NCBI GenBank assembly: GCA_000493945.1
Contig: AWNW01000049.1
Location: forward strand, 1-20,395
Length of the DNA: 20,395 nucleotides
DNA from: Candidatus Hydrogenedens terephthalaticus JGI OTU-1
Lineage (GTDB): Bacteria > Hydrogenedentota > Hydrogenedentia > Hydrogenedentales > Hydrogenedentaceae
Reading direction: 5' to 3'
Shown: positions 14,649 through 20,395 of the stretch, in pieces
Numbering within the stretch: the first letter of the stretch is position 1
Layout of the letters: each line of letters opens with the position of its first letter
Made by a program: the position numbers and the translations under genes
The notes under the pieces: model-generated
Database searches by the model: none
The model's input: only the letters and a program-made list of their open reading frames with translations
What the model was told of the DNA's origin: nothing

Positions 14649-17435
14649 TTACAGTTGTTTTATTCGTATGTTTCGGAATTCTACGCGGGAGCCATGTCCA
14701 AGTAAAGCAATGTATCCTTCTTCATTGAGCAAACCGGGGTGTGCCTTGTCATCCGGGCTGGGTTTGCTTGCCAATTCTTTCAAGTCTGCTGTTAAAATCT
14801 CTATTCCATTGACACGAACAGATATTTTTGACCCTTGTAAAAGAATCTCTTGCTGGTTCCATTCTCCGCATTTTTTTAATGGAGCAGGGATTGTAGGAGC
14901 TAACACACCATATATAGAACCGTGATATTGATACGGTTTTAAACCGATGTTTTCAGGAGCATTATCATCTAAAATTTGTATTTCCATTCCTTGATACGCG
15001 GCATGTTTCATATAAGGGACGCGTAAGCCAATACCGTTATTAGCACCGGGATATAATTTGAATTCGAATCGTAAAATAAAATCCTTATAAGGCTTTTCTG
15101 TAAACAAATTTAAGTGGCAAGTAGGCAAGCAGACCAATTTCCCAAATTCAGGAACAAATCCTCGCGTATATCCACTCCAACCTTTCAGGTTATTACCATT
15201 AAATAGTAATGTAAACTGGTTGTCATCATCGTAGATTACAGGCAGGGCATCCGTAGCATTTTTGCATTTTTCAATATGTTTCTGAATATTGTCTTTTAAT
15301 GCGGTATCATCAATATATTTCAAGGCATTTTCCAGATATGGAACAATGTCCCGTCCTGTAATACCGTTTTCGTTGTTTTTATCCGGCAAAGCAATTTTTA
15401 CCAGTGTCTTGTTGGCAATATCTGCAAACTGGGGATTGTTGGAATATTTTGCAACGGTCAGGAATGAATCGCTACTACATATTCCCCCTAAAATGTTAAA
15501 CATATCCCCTGCGTTTTCGGGCATAATTTCAATAGCCTGTCCACATATCCATACTTTTTCATCCGGGGCTAAACCGGGCAGGGATAAAAAGCGGATGAGT
15601 GTTTTCCATACATCATTACGATAGGGATGATTAGGATTATTTTTGAGAAACGCAATTACATTATCGGCAAGTTTCGGATTGTCCCAAAGGGCAAGAGCGG
15701 AAATAGCATTTTCTATCTTTACCTTGTTTTGGGGGACATCGGATGGCAGATTGAGCCATGAAAGAACAAAATCCCGTGCAGAAGCGTCGTCTATTTTTGC
15801 GAGGATAGTAAGGAATAACGCGTACTGTTCTGGTTTTGCTTTGTCAATTGCAGAAAAGATGGGCTTGCAACGGTCTTCATCCTCTTTATGTTTTAATATC
15901 TGAACAATAGCGTCACTAATGGCGTCTTGATTTTGGTTTTTCGGGTTGGTCAATTGTTTAATAAGAGTAGGAACATCCTTCGGGCTACCCATGAAGGCTA
16001 TCGCATTTAAAGCCACTTTTCGGACTTTTGCATCTTTATTATTTGTCTGTTGAAGTGCAAACTTGAAATATTTTTCTGCACGCCGTTGAGCCAGAATGTC
16101 CAGAGCAATAACCAATTGCTCATCCTTCAGTTTTTTCAGAGATGAACCCAATTCCGCAACGGTTTCCTTTGGGGGTGTTTGAAGAAGAGCCTGTTGAATA
16201 GCATTTAAATCAGATTTGTCTGAGGTCTCTTTTAACCGTTTTATCAGAATGGATATCGCTTTATTGGCATCTATTTTTATTAAGGACTGTATTGCTTTCA
16301 TTCGAATTTTTTCGTCCGAATGATTTAATAATGGAACAATAGCGGAAATAAACAAGGGGTCTGGTGTCTTTTCGACTGCATCCAGAATTTGATAAGTATT
16401 GCCACCAGAGGCACTTTTAACAAGTGCTTCTTTTAATATATTTTTACTTTCTTTCGTATCCGTATGAGTTAAATATTGTAGAGCAACAGCAGACACTTCC
16501 GATTGAGGATTGTAAATTTCACGGGCAAACAAATCCAGAACATCTTTGGGAGGTAGATATGCAAATAAATGCAGTATGGCACATATAGCACCGGTATCAT
16601 TCTCTTTATATGCCTGTTGCAATAGGGCTTCCAAAATATTTTTCTGTTGGGGTGTTATACCGCTTTGTTTTGCCACTCTTTCTATTTGTGTAAAGAGCAA
16701 AGAATAGAATTGTTTTTTGGAGAGTGGTTTATCCGCACTTAATTGTGTTTCCAAAAGTTTGTAATATTTTTCGCTGTCATTTTCCAATTGCGCAAGAGCA
16801 ATTAATATCACTTCTTTTGTTTCGGGTGTAGCAGAGTTGAATAATTTTTCTAATTCTGTAATTGCTTGAGGATTGCCTATCCCTGCCAGAGCGGAGATAA
16901 TCCCTTGCTGACATCTTCCTTCGGAACGGGAAAGGTGTTCACAAAGTTTTTGAAAGCATATATCGTTATTTATCGTTTGCAAAGCACGGATAGCATAATC
17001 GCAAAGGTTTTTATCGCCGATATATTCGGCTATTGCTTCTACAGCCAGAGGATTTCCTAACATCTGGAGTTCGCTAATTAAAAACGCCTTGATTTGTATA
17101 TCTTGATTTGCTTGTAGTGCTTTTATAAAACCTTTCGCTACGGTGTTTTGCACTTCTATCGGTTGAGTAGAAGCATAATTTACTAACATACGGACGAATA
17201 ACCTTGCGTTACGGTCATCACCCTGAGGTTTTATATGCTGACATAGTTCAGCAATTTTTGTTTCTCCCTGTTGGCAGAGTTCTTTACATATAGCATAACT
17301 TTCCGAGATGGATGCAGAACCTATTTTTTCTAACCATTGTGCTATGTCCGCCCTTGTTGCGATGGGAACAAAAAGGAAAATGGCTAAAAGGATAGAAATC
17401 GTAAATATTTGTGTTAATTTATTCAATTTTTTCAT
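14649..17435 (-). CDS. secreted HEAT-repeat protein with C-terminal DUF1080 (3-keto-disaccharide hydrolase family) domain
   Basis: A 928-residue protein with a Sec signal peptide (residues 1-29, likely cut after ATRA). Residues about 35-720 are a long alpha-helical solenoid of HEAT/armadillo-like repeats, for example KIRMKAIQSLIKIDANKAISIL and KVRKVALNAIAFMGSPKDVPTL. Residues about 740-928 form the DUF1080 beta-sandwich: LLFNGNNLKGW at the start, then RFEFKLYPGANNGIGLRVP, QGMEIQILDD, HGSIYGVLAP, GEWNQQEI and VRVNGIE, in the family's normal order. The domain family hydrolyses 3-keto-glycosides. AAGGAG of its ribosome binding site overlaps the upstream stop codon (TAAGGAG), 12 bases from the oxidoreductase, which points to translational coupling. 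The solenoid may hold the substrate or a partner; this is inference. Confidence 0.88.
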   Translation of the reverse strand: MKKLNKLTQIFTISILLAIFLFVPIATRADIAQWLEKIGSASISESYAICKELCQQGETKIAELCQHIKPQGDDRNARLFVRMLVNYASTQPIEVQNTVAKGFIKALQANQDIQIKAFLISELQMLGNPLAVEAIAEYIGDKNLCDYAIRALQTINNDICFQKLCEHLSRSEGRCQQGIISALAGIGNPQAITELEKLFNSATPETKEVILIALAQLENDSEKYYKLLETQLSADKPLSKKQFYSLLFTQIERVAKQSGITPQQKNILEALLQQAYKENDTGAICAILHLFAYLPPKDVLDLFAREIYNPQSEVSAVALQYLTHTDTKESKNILKEALVKSASGGNTYQILDAVEKTPDPLFISAIVPLLNHSDEKIRMKAIQSLIKIDANKAISILIKRLKETSDKSDLNAIQQALLQTPPKETVAELGSSLKKLKDEQLVIALDILAQRRAEKYFKFALQQTNNKDAKVRKVALNAIAFMGSPKDVPTLIKQLTNPKNQNQDAISDAIVQILKHKEDEDRCKPIFSAIDKAKPEQYALFLTILAKIDDASARDFVLSWLNLPSDVPQNKVKIENAISALALWDNPKLADNVIAFLKNNPNHPYRNDVWKTLIRFLSLPGLAPDEKVWICGQAIEIMPENAGDMFNILGGICSSDSFLTVAKYSNNPQFADIANKTLVKIALPDKNNENGITGRDIVPYLENALKYIDDTALKDNIQKHIEKCKNATDALPVIYDDDNQFTLLFNGNNLKGWSGYTRGFVPEFGKLVCLPTCHLNLFTEKPYKDFILRFEFKLYPGANNGIGLRVPYMKHAAYQGMEIQILDDNAPENIGLKPYQYHGSIYGVLAPTIPAPLKKCGEWNQQEILLQGSKISVRVNGIEILTADLKELASKPSPDDKAHPGLLNEEGYIALLGHGSRVEFRNIRIKQL

Positions 17436-17447
17436 GGTTTGTTCTCC

Positions 17448-18719
17448 TTATACTTGTAAAGTCCAGGGTGCACGCATTGGTTGGTCAATAAGTCGGTTTG
17501 CTTCTTCATCGCCCACAAACACTTGCTTAACAGGGTCGAAACGCAAACTTCTGCCCAATTGCATAGCAATCTTTGCCAGATTTACAATGGTGCATGAACG
17601 ATGTCCATTAATTTCATTTAGAGGGAACTTTTCCCGTGTGCGAACAGAATGTGCAAAATCACAAGGTAAAGGCTCAGGATTGGGAAACGAGGCTAATTTT
17701 TTCTCAAAATTAGGGATATCCGATTTTAAGCCCGGATAAAGTTTCCCTTTAGGTCCTTCGAGATAGGGTAATCCCGGTTTCCCTTCTCCATCGAGAATAA
17801 TTTCACAGCCATCCTCATAACGGAGACGAATCCATCGGAAAGAACTGACCGCATCCGGATGTTGAGGTGGTGCGGAGACCTCAATTTCTACAGGGCTCGT
17901 ATCGTCTTTGCCTAACAAATATTGAACCGGGTCTAAATAGTGTTGCCCCATATCCCCCAGTCCACCACCATCGTAATCCCAATATCCGCGGAAGGTTCCG
18001 TGAACACGATGGGGATGGTAGGGCTTATACGGAGCAGGACCTAACCAGAAGTCATAATCTAATTCAGGTGGAATCGGTTGCGGTTCTAAATCTGTTTTTC
18101 CTGACCAGAAAAATTTCCATGTAAAACCTGTGGACTCGCCCACATTAACTTTCAATGGCCAACCTAAAATGCCACTGTCAACAACTTTTTTTATTTCGTA
18201 TGCAGTCGTGCCGAAACCGTAAAAGGTATCCTTCATTCGGAACCATGTATTCAGGCGAAATATTCGACCATACCGTTGAACCGCTTCTACTACTTTTTTA
18301 CCTTCTCCGATGGTGCGGGTCATGGGCTTTTCGCACCAAATATCCTTACCGGCACGGGCGGCATCAATCGCAATAATGGCGTGCCAATGCGGAGGCGTAA
18401 CAATATGCACGATATCAATATCCTCACGGGCAAGCACTTCACGATAATCTTTGTATCCTTTGACATCCGGTCCCGCTTTTTCCATTGCCTGTTTCAGGTG
18501 CTTTTCATCTACATCACAAACAGCGAGTAGTCGCCCATCGGGATATCCGATGTGTCCCATTCCCATACCACCAACCCCGATAATAGCACGGGTCAGTTCT
18601 TCATTCGGTGAGGCATAGGCTTTGCCACCTAATATGCGTCTCGGTAGAACCATAAAGCCCAATCCTACCGCACTAGACGCTTTTAAAAATTCTCTGCGTG
18701 TTGTTTTCTTTCGAGACAT
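17448..18719 (-). CDS. Tat-exported Gfo/Idh/MocA family oxidoreductase
   Basis: A 423-residue NAD(P)-dependent sugar or polyol dehydrogenase. The N-terminus carries a twin-arginine signal (T-R-R-E-F-L-K at 7-13, then a hydrophobic stretch to about 25). The Rossmann motif is GVGGMG (48-53), CEKPMT contains the conserved EKP (130-132), and the C-terminal barrel has YDGGGLGDMGQH (249-260) with the family His260. I use ATG 18719: an alternative TTG at 18734 overlaps the GGAGG ribosome binding site (18728-18732), which sits eight bases from this ATG. Tat export implies folding with its cofactor in the cytoplasm, as in Zymomonas glucose-fructose oxidoreductase. First gene of the unit with the DUF1080 and GxGYxYP proteins; C3 oxidation of a glycoside is a plausible role, by inference. 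Confidence 0.92.
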   Translation of the reverse strand: MSRKKTTRREFLKASSAVGLGFMVLPRRILGGKAYASPNEELTRAIIGVGGMGMGHIGYPDGRLLAVCDVDEKHLKQAMEKAGPDVKGYKDYREVLAREDIDIVHIVTPPHWHAIIAIDAARAGKDIWCEKPMTRTIGEGKKVVEAVQRYGRIFRLNTWFRMKDTFYGFGTTAYEIKKVVDSGILGWPLKVNVGESTGFTWKFFWSGKTDLEPQPIPPELDYDFWLGPAPYKPYHPHRVHGTFRGYWDYDGGGLGDMGQHYLDPVQYLLGKDDTSPVEIEVSAPPQHPDAVSSFRWIRLRYEDGCEIILDGEGKPGLPYLEGPKGKLYPGLKSDIPNFEKKLASFPNPEPLPCDFAHSVRTREKFPLNEINGHRSCTIVNLAKIAMQLGRSLRFDPVKQVFVGDEEANRLIDQPMRAPWTLQV

Positions 18720-18761
18720 ATAATTATCCTCCAAAAATATAGGTTGCTTATTTATATTAAG

Positions 18762-18804
18762 AACAATCGTTTCTATTATGTATAAATATCATTTCATATT
18801 ACAA
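18762..18804 (-). promoter_or_regulatory. candidate promoter and operator-like palindrome upstream of the oxidoreductase unit
   Basis: On the minus strand TTGTAA (18804-18799) and CATAAT (18780-18775) are 18 bases apart. Just downstream, at the expected transcription start, AACGATTGTT (18771-18762) is an imperfect palindrome (8 of 10 positions symmetric) of the kind bound by LacI-family repressors. Both assignments are weak and rest on pattern alone. Confidence 0.25.
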
Positions 18805-18923
18805 AAAAGAAATTGAATATAACCTAAAAACAGAAAAGAGATTTTTCGAAAGGCTATAGAGATTATTAACCCTCTACGGGGTAGGTAAATAAGGAAATTC
18901 CTAACTTGGTTACATTCTTCGTG

Positions 18924-18952
18924 AAAGCATATTTTATTCTTTCGTATGCTTT
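18924..18952. terminator. inverted repeat overlapping the symporter stop codon
   Basis: AAAGCATA (18924-18931) pairs perfectly with TATGCTTT (18945-18952) around 13 bases. The right arm overlaps the symporter's stop codon (18952-18954). A T-rich run (TATTTTTG) follows only on the plus strand, where no gene needs it; on the minus strand CACGAAG follows. It could be a 3'-end hairpin for the symporter mRNA. The rest of the 232-base gap (18720-18951) shows only the promoter candidate for the oxidoreductase unit. Confidence 0.35.
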
Positions 18953-20241
18953 TATTTTTGTTTCACATCAATATCTCTCAAAGGATAACCGAGAAAGATT
19001 AGAAATCCCACAAAGGCACTTAATCCTCCTGCAATGGCAACCAATCTTAATCCTTGTTCCGTTACATTACTTCCACTACCCCAATATGCCAACACGGAAA
19101 AAATTCCACCCGAGATACCTATAAATATTTTTTGTATAGTTCCCTGAATAGCAAAGAATATCGCATCGCGCCTTGTCCCCGTTTTCTTTTCGTCCTCATC
19201 AATTACATCAGTCAATATTGCGAAGGGTAATACCGCCAATCCTGCCACAGGGATACCCATCCACATCACTACAATTAATAGATGAATAAATGAACTTCCT
19301 ATCGGATATAGACCTACAGCCGATAGGAAAAATAATCCCAGACTTGCCAGCAATAGTGTAAGTGAAAAAATACGATATTTCCCAAAGCGTTCCACAGCCG
19401 GACCTACAAAAGCAAACAAACACATGGTAATCAACAATAGAGGCAACATCAGGTAAGTTACAAAAGCCTCGCCTTTACCTAAATATACCTTAACCCAGAA
19501 TGGGAGACTCATTACAATACAGGTAAATGCAAGAAAATAAAAAGAGGTGCCAAAAACAAGATGCAAGAACGACCTGCTTTTTAAAACCCATATAGCAGAC
19601 TGGATAAATGAAACATTTCGTTCTTCTTCTTTCGGGACATTGCGTTCTTTCCCTGTGATAGCAATAGGAAGTAATGAAGAAAAAGTTAGAAATCCAACCA
19701 ACAACGACATTATTGTCCAACCATAATTTTCCTTAACCACACCTACCAGCGCAAATACCACACTACCGAGCATGACAAAAACGCCTTGCGCCGTCATTAA
19801 TCGAACACGGTCCATACTTTCTTCACCCAATTCCGTAAGCAAAGATAAATAAGGCGTTAATACCCCCGGATAAAACAAAAGATATATCTGTATTACAAGA
19901 TAGGCATAAATTGCTCGCAACCAGATAGGTGCCATTGCAGGTGGATGCCACATTAAAAAGAAGAATATTACTAAGGGCAACAATCCAAACCGAACAAAAG
20001 GTATTCGTCGTCCCCATCTCGTCCGACAGGAATCGCTCCAATGACCGATTAGCGGTTCTGCAACTGCCCCACACACACGAGCAATCAAAAAGATAATACC
20101 GAATAGCGAAGCAGATAACAAGGCATCTTTTTCATTCGGCACATATCGCATGAAAATCCACTGCGTAAAAACCATATCCGGCAAAGTAAGAGCAATACCT
20201 CCCAATCCAAACGATACCTTTGTCTTTAACGAAACCGCCAT
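18952..20241 (-). CDS. MFS transporter, GPH (MelB-like) sugar:cation symporter family
   Basis: A 429-residue inner-membrane protein with about 12 hydrophobic segments. The loop after TM2 reads AEPLIGHWSDSCRTRWGRRIPFV (about 61-83), the signature of the glycoside-pentoside-hexuronide:cation symporter family (..DPliG..SDrt.trwGRRrP..). The conserved family Asp just before the PLIG stretch is Glu here. Such carriers import melibiose, pentosides, glucuronides or related oligosaccharides with Na+ or H+. Length is normal. AGGTGG precedes the ATG by six bases. It lies 232 bases upstream of the oxidoreductase unit on the same strand with its own promoter and a 3' hairpin, so co-function with that unit is likely, cotranscription less so. 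Substrate not readable. Confidence 0.9.
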   Translation of the reverse strand: MAVSLKTKVSFGLGGIALTLPDMVFTQWIFMRYVPNEKDALLSASLFGIIFLIARVCGAVAEPLIGHWSDSCRTRWGRRIPFVRFGLLPLVIFFFLMWHPPAMAPIWLRAIYAYLVIQIYLLFYPGVLTPYLSLLTELGEESMDRVRLMTAQGVFVMLGSVVFALVGVVKENYGWTIMSLLVGFLTFSSLLPIAITGKERNVPKEEERNVSFIQSAIWVLKSRSFLHLVFGTSFYFLAFTCIVMSLPFWVKVYLGKGEAFVTYLMLPLLLITMCLFAFVGPAVERFGKYRIFSLTLLLASLGLFFLSAVGLYPIGSSFIHLLIVVMWMGIPVAGLAVLPFAILTDVIDEDEKKTGTRRDAIFFAIQGTIQKIFIGISGGIFSVLAYWGSGSNVTEQGLRLVAIAGGLSAFVGFLIFLGYPLRDIDVKQK

Positions 20242-20286
20242 AAATTACCACCTATTTTTAAGTTAGAGTAATACTAGCAAAACTTT

Positions 20287-20308
20287 TCACGGTGAGGTAA
20301 TTATATCA
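20287..20308 (-). promoter_or_regulatory. extended -10 promoter and palindrome upstream of the symporter
   Basis: On the minus strand TGATATAAT (20308-20300) is an extended -10 with a consensus TATAAT, about 60 bases before the ATG, giving a leader of about 50 bases. The expected start site falls in a nine-base palindrome, TCACGGTGA on the plus strand (20287-20295), that could be an operator. The remaining bases to the window edge (20309-20395) hold no gene I can see. Confidence 0.45.
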
Positions 20309-20395
20309 AAATAGAACCCCAAAAACATGAGCAGAAAATTAATTTGTATTACCCACCTATACCCTAATGTGAAGAACTATAGAACATAGGGAATA

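Noticed and set aside
18720..18734. Five-residue longer start (TTG) for the Gfo/Idh/MocA gene
   Set aside because: The TTG overlaps the GGAGG ribosome binding site that serves ATG 18719, and the Tat signal already begins properly after that ATG.
1..20395. Defence system, phage, insertion sequence, CRISPR array or RNA gene
   Set aside because: No transposase, integrase, nuclease or effector motifs, no regularly spaced direct repeats, and no cloverleaf or rRNA-like stretch were found on either strand. The P-loop proteins have secretion-ATPase and PEPCK-like motifs, not those of known defence ATPases.

Overview
This AT-rich window (roughly 38-40% G+C by eye) looks like a chromosomal segment of a free-living, Gram-negative-type bacterium. 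Tat- and Sec-exported Gfo/Idh/MocA and DUF1080-type proteins, a GxGYxYP protein, a DUF4914 protein and a PknB-type kinase fused to a formylglycine-enzyme-like domain occur together in Planctomycetes/Verrucomicrobia/Lentisphaerae relatives and in candidate phyla such as Hydrogenedentota. That placement is inference from gene content; there is no rRNA or marker gene to fix it. No tRNA, rRNA, CRISPR array, insertion sequence or phage gene was seen.

Layout. 1-194: the 3' end of an unrecognised plus-strand gene. 252-833 (-): XRE-cupin regulator, divergent from a plus-strand pair at 921-3034, a DUF2400/TIGR02757 protein and a UDP-sugar 6-dehydrogenase of the WbpA/WecC type. 3120-7586 (-): a secreted glycosidase-like protein followed by a DUF4914 protein with a PEP-carboxykinase-like P-loop. 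7770-9563 (-): a chemoreceptor without an evident HAMP domain. 9805-10554 (+): a short, isolated VirB11/PilT-type ATPase. 10581-12614 (-): zinc ribbon, Ser/Thr kinase, membrane helix and FGE-like domain in one chain. 12751-18719 (-): a tight three-gene unit, Tat-exported Gfo/Idh/MocA oxidoreductase, HEAT-repeat/DUF1080 protein and GxGYxYP protein. 18952-20241 (-): a GPH-family (MelB-like) sugar:cation symporter. No gene-free stretch exceeds 300 bases.

How the genes may work together. The right-hand third reads as an uptake and breakdown module for a glycoside or glycan. An exported dehydrogenase could oxidise a sugar to a 3-keto derivative, the DUF1080 domain (3-keto-disaccharide hydrolase family) could cleave it, and the neighbouring symporter could import the product. 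The secreted glycosidase-like protein at 5118-7586 fits the same lifestyle. The most promising leads are this 3-keto-glycoside-like unit with its HEAT fusion, the kinase whose FGE-like domain has lost the catalytic cysteines, the orphan secretion-type ATPase, and a recurring inverted repeat that begins at or within a few bases of the stop codon of several genes.
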